This document shows positions 43,636 to 53,997 of a stretch of 64,000 nucleotides of DNA, in pieces (position 1 is the stretch's first letter; every line of letters begins with the position of its first letter). The stretch spans positions 434,001 through 498,000 of the forward strand of contig QWDQ01000005.1 of assembly GCA_003868215.1 (NCBI GenBank). Direction: 5' to 3'. The notes below the pieces were generated by a model that saw only the letters and a list, made by a program, of their open reading frames with translations, had not been told where the DNA came from and ran no database searches. The position numbers were made by a program, and so were the translations under genes. Source of the stretch: Pseudophaeomoniella oleicola. Lineage: Eukaryota > Ascomycota > Eurotiomycetes > Phaeomoniellales > Phaeomoniellaceae.

Positions 43636-45810
43636 ATGGCAAGGAAGTACGAGAGGTCACACAGACTCTTGGTGCCTTGGGTCTATGATTTAGGCCTATG
43701 GATTTTCAGGCTATGCCTTGAGCTCTTCTTCCGTGAGGTCTATCCACGGTCTGCGTGGAGGGTGCCCAAGAAAGGCCCTGTCATCATCGTCGCCGCACCG
43801 CATGCTAATCAATTCGTGGACTCAATCCTTTTAATGCGTATCTTGAAAAAACATGCCAACAGACGTATATCTTTCTTAATAGCGGGTAAATCAATGAGGG
43901 AGCCATACATCGGGACGATTGCCGGATGCATGGGTGCTCTTCCAGTCGAACGAGCCATGGATAACGTTCGTCCAGCTCCAGGGAAGATATATCTCCCAGA
44001 TCCGGAAGGCGATCCTTGTCTGGTACGAGGAATGGGAACAGACTTCACGAGCTCCCAGTTCATGATCAGTGGAACAATTGTCCTCCCAAAGGTCGGCAAA
44101 GCAGCTCCCGAATCGGAAACGATCGCGGAGATATTAGGACCAGAGGAATTGCGGCTCAGAGAACCCTTCAAATCGGTCGAGGAAGGCCATTGCCCAGAGA
44201 GCTTACGTCAGGGCACCAACTTCAAGGTTGCACCTCATATCAATCAAACGGAGATGTTTCAAGCTGTTTTCCATGAGCTTGCCGCTGGAGGTTGCATTGG
44301 CATATTTCCCGAGGGCGGCAGCCACGATCGATCGGATCTTCTTCCTCTCAAAGCTGGCGCAGCAATTATGGCACTTGGAGCTTTAGCCCAAGATCCCGAC
44401 TGCGGCCTTTCTGTCATTCCCTGCGGTATGAATTACTTCCATCCTCACAAATTTCGTTCGCGCGCCGTCATCGAATTCGGCAATCCTATCAAAGTTCATC
44501 CAGACCAGGTCGAGGCATACAAGACAGGAGGTACTGCAAAACGCAACGCTATAGGGTCATTGCTGCAAACGATTTATGAAGGCCTTACTGCTGTCACGCA
44601 ATTGAGCCCAGACCACGAGACGCTCATGGTGGTGCAGACAATAAGAAGACTTTACCAACCTATGCGAAAGAAGTTCCCGTTACCCTTTGTGATTGAGCTT
44701 AACCGGAGACTACTTCACGCATTCACCATCCATAAAGATGAGCCACAGGTCGTTCAGCTTACCAAAGCTGTTACTGATTACAACCGCCGCTTACGAACTC
44801 TAGGTATCAAGGATCGTCAAGTCGAATGGGGCAATATTAATGAGCGGCCAGACTGGCTGGTCCTTGGGACATTGATATATCGAATTTGCGAGCTCAGTTT
44901 GCTTGTCATCGGAACGCTACCTTCGTTGGCTATGTTTTGGCCCGTCTTTGTTACGACAAAAGTGATTTCGGTCAAAAAACAGAGAAAAGCTCTGGCAGCC
45001 TCGGTCGTCAAGATCAGAGGTCGAGATGTCGTCGGTACATGGAAGATATTGGTGGCCATGGGCCTCGCACCGCTGCTGTATACGTGGTACACCGTTATAA
45101 TGACCTTTTGGTTGCATTATTGCCGTCACGAAGGCTACTATTGTTCCGTAGCCCCTTGGTGGCTAAATGCCAGGATTTACATCTCCGACCGTATCCCCCT
45201 CTGGATCTTCTCAATCTTCTTCTTCGGCCTAATGATCTCCGTCACATTCGCCGGCCTCCGAATCGGTGAAATCGGGGCCGACGTCCTCAAGTCCCTTCCA
45301 CCTTTAATCATCGCCCTGAACCCATGGTCGGCCGGCTCCCTCGTCGAACTCCGCGAACAGCGCCAAAAGCTCTCCACGCAAGTCGCCGACGTGATCAAAA
45401 CCTTCGACCCGGCCATGTTCCCCGACTTCGAATCCGAGCGCGAGGTCGTCGATCCGTACACCGACGACGTCTACCAATCCCAGCTTACGGACATGTCGCT
45501 GAGCGAACCCGGCAGCCGCAGCGCGAGCGTGTCGGGCGCAAGCAACAACAGGCGACCGACTAGTCCTGGCACGATCCTGCACGACGGGTCGTCGATGCCG
45601 TTGAGCGCGTCCGAGATGAAAGCTACGTTGCGGGAGGTTAATCGGAGGATCGGAGGGATTTTTGCTGGTGAGAACGGGACTGTGACTGGGGATGAGACTG
45701 AGAGGGGGAGGAGTGCGCGGAAGGAGGAGATGAAGGATAGTACTACAGGCGAGAATGGATCTCAGGAAAATGAGAGGGAGGAAGACAGAGAGGCAAAGAA
45801 GACTCGGTGA
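43636..45810 (+). CDS. sct1: Glycerol-3-phosphate/dihydroxyacetone-phosphate acyltransferase (Sct1/Gpt2 type)
   Basis: An intronless gene of 724 residues. Enzymes of this family perform the first acylation of glycerolipid synthesis in the endoplasmic reticulum, making lysophosphatidic acid or 1-acyl-DHAP. The acyltransferase domain spans about residues 40-330. Block I is PHANQFVDS (His56, Asp62), with FLIAGKSM and GALPVERAMDN following; block III is FPEGGSHDR at residue 224; and SVIPCGMNYFHPHKFRSRAVIEFGNPI covers block IV. An insertion between blocks carries GKIYLPDPEGD. Three or four hydrophobic segments lie in the C-terminal half (LLVIGTLPSLAMFWPVFV, LVAMGLAPLLYTWYTVIM, WIFSIFFFGLMISVTFAG). 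The tail is a disordered Ser- and Glu-rich region likely to be phosphorylated. The yeast proteins have the same layout. Confidence 0.92.
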   Translation: MARKYERSHRLLVPWVYDLGLWIFRLCLELFFREVYPRSAWRVPKKGPVIIVAAPHANQFVDSILLMRILKKHANRRISFLIAGKSMREPYIGTIAGCMGALPVERAMDNVRPAPGKIYLPDPEGDPCLVRGMGTDFTSSQFMISGTIVLPKVGKAAPESETIAEILGPEELRLREPFKSVEEGHCPESLRQGTNFKVAPHINQTEMFQAVFHELAAGGCIGIFPEGGSHDRSDLLPLKAGAAIMALGALAQDPDCGLSVIPCGMNYFHPHKFRSRAVIEFGNPIKVHPDQVEAYKTGGTAKRNAIGSLLQTIYEGLTAVTQLSPDHETLMVVQTIRRLYQPMRKKFPLPFVIELNRRLLHAFTIHKDEPQVVQLTKAVTDYNRRLRTLGIKDRQVEWGNINERPDWLVLGTLIYRICELSLLVIGTLPSLAMFWPVFVTTKVISVKKQRKALAASVVKIRGRDVVGTWKILVAMGLAPLLYTWYTVIMTFWLHYCRHEGYYCSVAPWWLNARIYISDRIPLWIFSIFFFGLMISVTFAGLRIGEIGADVLKSLPPLIIALNPWSAGSLVELREQRQKLSTQVADVIKTFDPAMFPDFESEREVVDPYTDDVYQSQLTDMSLSEPGSRSASVSGASNNRRPTSPGTILHDGSSMPLSASEMKATLREVNRRIGGIFAGENGTVTGDETERGRSARKEEMKDSTTGENGSQENEREEDREAKKTR

Positions 45811-45940
45811 TTTTTAGGGGAGATATAACAGGTCGGCTTTAGTCTCGGAAGAAGGAGGCAGATAGAGGGTGTATATATGAATAAAGTCTCTGGTTTTCTA
45901 AGTAAAAGAGAAATGATACTAATTATATCTTTTCAACCCT

Positions 45941-47759
45941 TCACTCCACATCGAGCAATCCATAAACAGTCCCCTGATCCCTCAAAGCATCTTCAACAAC
46001 CTTCATGTACGCCAACACCTTCTCCTCCGTTAACCGCCTCCCGACAACCTGCACCGCACATGGCAACCCCTCCATCTCCAGCGCATCATAGTACCGATAC
46101 GCACCTTTCTCAATGCCATTCTTGGGCTTGAAATCAGCCGGTAAAACGTCCAGCTTCGCGTCGACTTTGGTGACCGGCATCACGCCGGCGGTGTAGTCGA
46201 GCAGGTTCCACAGAAACGTGTAGCCGCAGCTGCTGAAGGCGTGTTTCATGGCGCCGTGCGGGAGCGCGGGCGTCGCGTTGGCGGGGCAGAGGATGAAGTC
46301 GTAGGAGTTGGTGGGGGAGGACCACCATTGGAACCAGGTCGAGCGGTAGGTTTCGCGGGCGTAGACGAGGGTCCATTGGTCGGAGGCGGTTTGCGGGTGG
46401 AAGTCGCGGAGCAAGAGGGACCAGAGAAGGTCGCGTTTGATGTAGCGGGTGTAGAGGTAGTAGAGGTACTTGATAGGGCGGGGGAGGGACATGTAGAGGG
46501 ACAGTTGGGCGGCGCCGGGGTCAGTGGGTTCGCCGGTACGGAAGAATGAGCGGTATGTTTTGGTGCCGTCAGAGTTGAGGAGGACCGAAGCTAGGCGGAG
46601 GCCTTCGAATGGCGTAGCCGTTTGGGGTGGAGTTATGGGAACGATAGTGTGACCGGATTTTTCAAGGGCGGATGTTGTAAGGTCCAGGGCACGACTGATG
46701 GCAGGGGATGGATCTACAACGCCATCGGTAGTCATGAGACCTATCCGGAGTGGTTTTGTGGATGTCGCGGTCTCAAAGTCGTCTGCTCGCCACGGAATAG
46801 GGTGGACAGTGTAGTCGTATTCCCATGGTTTCATGCCGATCAAGGATTTGGTAAAGTAGATAAGATCATCAAGTGTACGGGTCATGGGACTGAATACCGC
46901 TGGGACGCCTTCTTGGCCAGGCATGGAAGTTGATGAGCCTATCTTAGGCCAACGTCCAGTGCTACAGCGAAGGGAGTAGATTCCTGACCATGCAGCAGGG
47001 GCACGGACGGAGCCGGCGACATCAGATCCAATACCGATTCTACCTGCTAGAGCGAGCAATGCACCTTCACCACCAGTCGAGCCACCTGGGGAGTATTTTG
47101 GATTGTGAGGATTCTTGGCAACGCCCCAGAGAGAGTTGGTGGATTCGAAAGAGAGTAGGGTAATGGGGAGGGCTGTCTTCACGTAGGGTATGGCACCTGA
47201 ACGTGGTAATTAGTGGTAGTCTGATGTACATTCAAAACGCCAGTCTTACCTGCATCCTTCAGCAGTTTGACCATCACGCCGTCGTCTTCATGCAGCTTCC
47301 CGACATTCCGTGAATACCCTACGCTGGCATCGAAGCCTTTCACGATAACACTGTCCTTCAAGCTGACCGGAATGCCAGCCAAAGGTCCCTTGAGATTGAC
47401 CTCATTCTCTACCCATTTTTCTGCTTCCGGAATCATCACCTCGGTGACACAGTTCGTCTTTTCATGTGCCTTGACAGCAACCTTTCCATATGTACGTATG
47501 ATATCAATTGGAGAGATGACTTGGTTATGGACATCTCGGACCAATTCTGCTATGGGTCTTGACAAGATCGACTTGTCATTAGAAGTGATAGGACCTTTAT
47601 AATGCGATGGAAGCGATGCTATGCGGTGAGCTCTCTCATTCTGCTTGAGCGCGCTGTGAGAGCATAATCAGCATATATCAAAGGGGAACGGTCTACTTTG
47701 CTTGCCATGTTTACATACCAAGCACGGCGATGCTCGAAGTAATCGAACGGAGGCAACAT
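45941..47759 (-). CDS. Amidase-signature enzyme (acetamidase/FAAH-like)
   Basis: Three exons, 47759-47719, 47653-47250 and 47196-45941, with introns of 65 and 53 bp, give 566 residues. It hydrolyses carboxylic amides. The closest pattern I recall is the fungal acetamidase AmdS and general amidases, with shared phrases such as GPLAGIPVSLKDS, LLKDAGAIPYVKT, GVPAVFSPMTRTLDDL, KPWEYDYTVHPIPWR and CAVQVVGRRLTEEKVLAY. The Ser-cisSer-Lys triad is visible as Lys113 (SLKDS), Ser188 (PGGSTGGEGA) and Ser211 (SDVAGSVRAP). The linker between the two serines is one residue shorter than in AmdS. There is no signal peptide, so it is cytosolic. The first exon encodes only 14 residues (MLPPFDYFEHRRAC); it was placed by its ATG, GTATGT donor and matching phase. 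The substrate is unknown. Confidence 0.93.
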
Positions 47760-48234
47760 CTTCGATTCTCAGGCAACGATTCAGCCAGCTACTCCTGGAG
47801 AGTAAGTGAAGCAAAGCAATGAAGATCTAGGATTGGAGGTACACCACATATCCGCCAGTACCAAGGCAGTCACCAGCCAACTACAAGACATAAGAACTCC
47901 TTATCTATCGATACAACGGACATATCCTCACCCCCCGCGGGTCATTGATTAATGATAAACCCCGGAACCGCTTCGACTTGCCCTTCTTGGCCAGGTGATT
48001 TCAGGTGCGAAATAATCAAGTGTATACGCAGTAAACAACATACAGTCTGGTTGGATTGTGCAAGATATATCAGGCAAGCCAAAAGCAAGCAATCAGCTTC
48101 AGTGCTGCTATTTATAATATACATGGCAATACAAGAACGCTGCTACTCTGTAGAGCATCATGCCTGCTAGGTTAACAGTAAACGACATCTTCTAGATTGC
48201 GCCCAACTGGGCAACCATACCACTTTCACACCTT
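47760..48234. other. Intergenic, no gene seen
   Basis: About 475 bp holding the amidase promoter and the 3' end of the transcription factor gene. Confidence 0.4.
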
Positions 48235-50962
48235 TCATAGCGTCCCTGCGAAGTTGCCTTGCTGAAACGGATACCCCCATGACGGATCGGTAACCACATT
48301 ATTGAAAGCATTCCAATCCTCCGCATCAAATCCCATCACGTCCATATCAGCAACATTCATCATTCCGAAAAGTGGATCATTGGCAAATCCCGGCGCTCCT
48401 ACATATGTTTGAGGCCAGCCGAGTATTGGTTGGGTAAGTGGCATTGATGAAGCAGTTGAGACATCGGGATGCGTATTGTTAGATGATGACGCTAACTCGG
48501 ACAACATCTGCAGCCCTGATTGACCATTATTAGCACCTAAAGTCTGAGAACTGGTAGTGTTTGACCACTGAGTTGACATAGGATCTTGATGAGTGGTAGG
48601 CTGGATTTGACCATCCTTGGGACCGGTAGATGATTGATTCCCATCAGAATTCGGTGGCGCGGCCTTGGGGTCGCCCTCGTTTCGCTTTTGCATCCAAGTT
48701 CGAAGCATACCAAAGATGAAAGAGAATTTGAGAGCAACTTGGCACCTGTCGTTTTCACCTGCAGCTCGAAAGTGCTTGATGAGAGCGTCCAAGTAATATT
48801 CTGCCTTGAGGTCCTCCTGTTTGAAGACCTCACAAAAGCGCCGGTTGGAAGAGGAGATGGCGCTTGACAATTTGATCATGGCCACGGCTGCGTAAGAAGT
48901 GCGTACGAATGCTAGTGTTGGGAGAGCTACGACTGTACCCGTATCAACGGATAGCATCGCATCGAATGCACCATGAATCGACTGGATGCAAACAGACAAC
49001 GCGTCTATTTGAGCAGGAGATATGATGGAAGGTTCCGGACTATTGGACTCGATGTGGACTGCGTAGGGGGGTTTGAAATCGTCAATATTGTGGTTGTGAT
49101 GCATAGCGATTTCGTGAACGTATAGAGAGGTTATATTGCTTGCATGACGGAACCATGCTGAACGAAGATTAGCATTGAGCAATTGCATATGTCTTCTGCT
49201 TACTTACGGGTTTGGAAGTCTGGAGGGGTAGTGTTCCTCCACTCACTGAGCTGACGCTCAAAGGCTTTCAGGTGATACTGTACTTTAGGCTCTGTAATGG
49301 AGATCTCCACGGTGGGATCGTCCATTGAGAACTGGAAGCTAACTTCCTCAATGAGATGTTGGCCTTTCACCATATAGATCAACCACTTGTCCGATGGCAG
49401 CGCATCTTTTGAGTTTTCCAAGAGGCTCAAAGAGTCGTCCATGTAACCGGTCCATCGTATAAGAAGCGGCCTCCGCAATGACATCGCCGCGCTACATGTG
49501 TTAGTCATATTGAGAGACACGGCAGGAAGCAGAACCTGGCTTACTTAGCACACATGAAATAGCAACCTAACCATGTCCTCCTGGTTTCCGGAGAATCGGG
49601 ACCTGGAATCCTCTGGAAAGCTTTCTTATCCATGGGACCATTGTACGTATGCATGTGTCCGGATTTCATACGCTTGCCCATCCCGAGATCGATAGCCATG
49701 ACAGCCGCTACATGGATGAGCTGATTGAAGTTGAGTTCCTCATACCTATCCGGAGGCGCGTACCAGATTGTTGAGACGAGTATAGCTTGAACTAGTTCCA
49801 ATGACTTTTCACCACGACATATGCATCGATCAGCATACAACCTAGCAGACTCGGCAACGAGCGTACTGCGAAGGTCAGGCAATACCATGTGGCACGATGA
49901 TGATACAATTGCAAGGAACAAGGCTGGTTTTGACTTTCTGATTTCCTCACCAGACGTATTTGGCGGGAAGACAACGAATGGTAGGAGTGGTGCCATATCC
50001 CTCACATACCGGTCGAAGCATTTATAGGCAGCCTTAGCATCAATGATGCCTCGTTCGATGACATCAATGTAGCCATTTTCAGGTTCCTTTGTATCGAATG
50101 TGAATAGACCCTGAAATAACGGCATCATTCCCCCATTTCCTTTCGACGGCGGTCTTGCAGCGGAATCTTCATCATCAGGGAGCTTCCTTTTTGATTCGGA
50201 GACCCCTGGGTGCTGGGAGGATTCGGAGTCTCTGCCTGTTTTATTATTCAACGATGTACTTGGCGTATTCCATTGCCCATTGGGAGTCCCGTAGAGCGAT
50301 GCGCGAGTATCCGCCACTGCCGCGAGATGTAGTTGTGTTGCCACATCAGGAGTTGATTGTGGTTGATCAGGCGTTGATGGCTCACTCTGCTGCGCTTGAA
50401 GACTTGCGGTCAGAGCGTCAATCTTTTTCTCTAATTCTGCGACTCGACTATCGGTCTTCTTTTGCCTTTTCCGGCTCGGCATAGTCACCACACATTGCCT
50501 TCCAGATCTAAAACATCTTCGGCATGTGCCAGCGACTACATCGTCTGGCTCACATTTTACCTTCAACTGTCTGCAGGCCTCACAAGCTCGAGGACGTTTA
50601 AGATCAGCGGCGACGTCGGCAACGGTCGGCAAGGGCGCACCATAATGGACGCTGGAGGCCGGGGGTACTCCATACGACTGGATGCCATTTCCATATGGGT
50701 ATGTCTGTTGTTCGCCCTCGGCGCCTGCCGAATCGTAGGAATTAGGAGTAGAAACACCGTAGTATTGATGTTGATGCTGACCCTGCTGTGGAGTCGCGAT
50801 GGACGCAGTTACTGACGAGTCTTGTCTACTCGGGGGTGAATCTTGACGATCATTTTGGGCATTGTTTGCTGGCTTAATCTGATCAAATGGTTGAATGTTG
50901 GGTTGAACCGTGGTGGCCGACAGCGGTGTTGATTGTAATCGGGGATCAAGGGACGGATCCAT
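48235..50962 (-). CDS. Zn2Cys6 fungal transcription factor
   Basis: Three exons, 50962-49545, 49491-49208 and 49157-48235, with introns of 53 and 50 bp, give 874 residues. The binuclear zinc cluster is at about residues 127-157, C-x2-C-x6-C-x9-C-x2-C-x6-C (ACEACRQLKVKCE to GRQC). A linker and a short coiled-coil dimerisation helix follow at once (SRKRQKK, VAELEKKIDALTASLQ). This order resembles the Leu3/War1-like group. The middle-homology region includes YKCFDRYVRDMAPLLPFVVFPP, LVSTIWYAPPDRYEELNFNQLIH and TRRTWLGCYFMCANAAMSL, the last completed by splicing. The C-terminus is Asn/Ser/Gln-rich and acidic near the end (ADMDVMGFDAEDW), a possible activation domain. The start is at the first ATG (MDPSLDPRLQ). 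The target genes are unknown; the divergent thioesterase is one candidate. Confidence 0.9.
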
Positions 50963-51586
50963 TGAAACCGATCGACCGTTGGTCGGCGCCGTCGACACCG
51001 ATCTCTGGGTATTGTCTAGGAGAGTTGCAGAACGCCACCAGAGAAAGTCCTATTAATATAATAGTCCCCTGCAGCTTGATATCGCGCATTCGCTATTAAC
51101 ATCCGCCGAAGTATACCTCAAGAACCAGGTTGATTTTCGATTTGTGTATGACGAGATGATCGGCTGAGATAACAATTCAGAGCGCGAGAGTTGCAGGAAA
51201 ATTGTCGCAACCCCGTCAACTCCTGCGATCACGTGGACGCAAATGTTGGAGCTTTGGGATACTTACATAATCTCGCAAGAAACAATGCTGCACCGACATA
51301 GGGCTTAGCGACTTGATTGAGGACCATAGGATGGATCACTCTTCCACATAATATAATATTACTGTACTGTCCGGATCGTAGAAAATAGTTGCAACAGCTC
51401 TTTGCCATATCCTTGCCTGCAACGCTTAAATGCTTACTAACCATCTACTGAGTTGCCGAGGCATTGGAAGCTTCTCCGCCTAGCAGATAAAGGTATTGCC
51501 ATCAACGTCAATTCATAAAAGGATTCAGCTACAGTAGCTACAGTTCAGGGGAGCATCAAGGGCAGCTTGTTCTACCAAAGCAAAGT
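50963..51586. promoter_or_regulatory. Divergent promoter of transcription factor and thioesterase genes
   Basis: About 620 bp between two divergent starts. I looked for CGG triplets in pairs, the usual Zn2Cys6 target, and saw no clear spaced or inverted pair. Confidence 0.35.
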
Positions 51587-52200
51587 ATGGATGACATACG
51601 AATACGGAAACGGGTGGAAGAGATGTTAGAAGACATGACGAGTAACCCGGACTGGAATGTAAGTCTCGAAGACTTGCCTCGTCTCAAAAACCGACTCTTG
51701 CTCGAAGACATTGAGAACTGTCAGACGTTGGCCAGTTGCTGCAGTGCGGACAAGAACCTCGAGCCATTTCACTGCGAGACGCTGACGCGAATTCGTGGAA
51801 GGGTTTCGATACTGCCATGTTAAGGACCATTCAACTCGAGAGCATTAGCAAAGAAAGACGGTCAATATCCTTTACGATGATGGTCACAGAAGCACTGTGC
51901 AACACCATGGGCAATTTGCATGGTGGAGCGGCCAGCTTGATAATGGACTGTGTTACGAGCTTTGCGATATCGACCATCTCAAGGGATGGGTTTTGGGAGA
52001 ACTTGGGTGTCAGCAGATCGTTAAACCTCACTTTCTTGAGGCCCGTTCCGATCGGAACAGAGGTTCGTTTGGAAGGCGAGGTTCTGCATGCTGGGCGAAA
52101 ATTGGCAAATCTCAAAGGACATATCCGTCGGCTCAACGGTGATGTATGCGTTGCTTGCACCCATGACAAGGCGATTGTGGAAACTAAAGAGAGATTGTAA
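51587..52200 (+). CDS. Hotdog-fold thioesterase (THEM2/PaaI-like)
   Basis: Two exons, 51587-51658 and 51745-52200, with an 86-bp intron (GTAAGT donor, GCAG acceptor), give 175 residues. The hotdog domain covers the C-terminal 120 residues. The signature TMGNLHGGAASLIMDCVTSFAI carries the conserved HGG with the Asp of the 4HBT active site. SRSLNLTFLRPVPIGTEVRLEGEVLHAGRKLANLKGHI forms the following strands. Such proteins hydrolyse acyl-CoA or aryl-CoA thioesters; the substrate is unknown. The N-terminal 55 residues are helical and charged. An alternative acceptor nine bases upstream (CCAG before 51736) would add three residues in frame. Reading straight through the intron meets a stop after WKG-like sequence is lost, so splicing is required. 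Confidence 0.85.
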
Positions 52201-52360
52201 CGAACTGTTTTCCTACACTCCACGCCGCGGGAGTAAGGATCGTCGTGCTTCAAAAAGAACTTCACACAATCGAAGTTCAAAAGGAGGTAGACACCCTGAG
52301 AAACCCCTTCGCAAGGACTATCTAGCACGAAATGTGAGATTCTTGTGCCACTTGTAGATC

Positions 52361-52372
52361 TACTACGTAGTA
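52361..52372. repeat. TACTACGTAGTA palindrome
   Basis: A perfect 12-bp palindrome just beyond the thioesterase gene, identical to the copies at 16059, 16073, 19472, 19832 and 53235. Confidence 0.9.
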
Positions 52373-53234
52373 CAATTTTGAATACGAAGACTAATCTTGG
52401 CAGCGGGAATTCGCCCAAGACGATTGGGTGTGTAGACGTGGTTCAACGAGTGTAGAGTGTCAGAATAAGCCCGAGCTTATCGACGCTTACTTTACTCACC
52501 ATCGAAAGACCGAGGTCTCTTTCTTTTGGAAAACGAAACATCTCACGAGTGGGAGGTGAGCTGCACAAGCCGCCAGGATCTCACAACCAATGCGCAGGTT
52601 GCCCCTTATCACTGTTCGAGTGTGACAGCGAGACTAGGCGTTTCAATGTGAACAGTCGAGCTTCAGAAAGGAAAAGTATAGGTATCTAATCGGTAAGTGT
52701 CTGTTGATTTTATTATCCAAGAAGGATCACGCAGTTGCCTTTGGATGTGAATACCTCCATACAGAGTCGTCTACCTATCAGATAGATGAAGGCAGTGAAA
52801 AAGTCCGATGCTCACATACCATCCCTGAGAGGTAGGTTGCGCATCGAGATAGCTCTCCTACTCAGGACAATGTATGTATACATAGCCGTGCATGAACATC
52901 TGAGCTTATCCATGTCTAGTTGTCGTTGTAAGTAGAGATCGATGACTGAAATAGCACTACAAGTGCGAGGCTAAACATGAAAATGAGCTGCTAGCGGGGG
53001 TCATCCCTGATAGCCCCCAATGCTGCACACAAGACAAGCTGAGCATCTATATTTCGAAGCATAAGTCAGAGGTAGTAGTTACCTACTACATAGTACTTAC
53101 CCAGATAGATATTCCTAGATATACCAAATACCATCAAGGCCATGATGAGAAAGTTGCATAGCTGCAATAAGATTGATTGCCAACAAATCCAACAGAAAGA
53201 AGGGTGTTGTTCCCTGTTGATCAATGTATTACCA

Positions 53235-53257
53235 TACTACGTAGTAGTACTACGTAG
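53235..53257. repeat. TACTACGTAGTA palindrome, tandem
   Basis: One full 12-bp copy (53235-53246) and an abutting partial copy GTACTACGTAG, within intergenic DNA upstream of the TRP-like gene. Confidence 0.9.
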
Positions 53258-53997
53258 ATCATACGAATCTTCCCACTTTCTCTAAGCATGCCTGGGAGCA
53301 ACCGGGACACTTCATTCGGCGTGTATAGTAAAAGTAGGTAACTATCCTTTTATATACATAGTGCATCTCTGTCAATGCTATGAAAAGTTTCCAAGTGACA
53401 ATATCATTCAGTAATTGTGCTGAGGATAGTAATTATCGTGCGTAGTAGGTATCTTCCTTGCCGTTCAACGTCATTTTCTTGCATTTCGTACCCAAGGTTG
53501 GAAACGCTCCGCCTCAAAAATCAATATCTCAACGTTAAAACCTCTTTGTCGCGCCTCTCACTCCACTGTTCGTCTGGACCCGGGAATGATTAACTCAACC
53601 GAGCGCTCCACCGAATCTTTCCACCTCGTCGACACTTTTCGTCCAGCTTTCGATTACTGTTCCGTTCATCCCAGTACCGAAGTTAATTTGTCGCATCTAC
53701 TACCTTCCAGGTTCTGTCGAATCTTCAACCACCATCTTCCAATCGCTTTGAGTCGCGAGACTTACGACATTCGTTACCCATCCGTCTCAGCCACATTGCT
53801 ATCAACGGGTTTCGAGACGCTCTTCTTCCTCGTGCGCAGTACCAACCATGCGGCAGACAGTTCCTCGATCTTGAGCTCCTTTACTCATACGTCGATGTAC
53901 CCATAAACAGGTGGACTCTATATGTGATCAGTCACGGCAAGGTCGTAGGAGACGGGCAGCACCCGTTTTGGACGTCTAAACTGGGTGATCTAGGAGG

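Larger units (their letters stand above)
52201..53997. other. 1.8-kb intergenic region with palindromes
   Basis: No confident gene. It contains TACTACGTAGTA at 52361-52372 and 53235-53246, the latter followed directly by GTACTACGTAG. A TACTACATAGTAC variant lies near 53083-53096. The final 450 bp are C/T-rich and probably the leader of the TRP-like gene. They include a 106-codon open frame at 53586-53906. Confidence 0.45.

Noticed and set aside
46241-46549. Gly/Val-rich plus-strand open frame
   Set aside because: Antisense shadow of the GC-rich amidase third exon.
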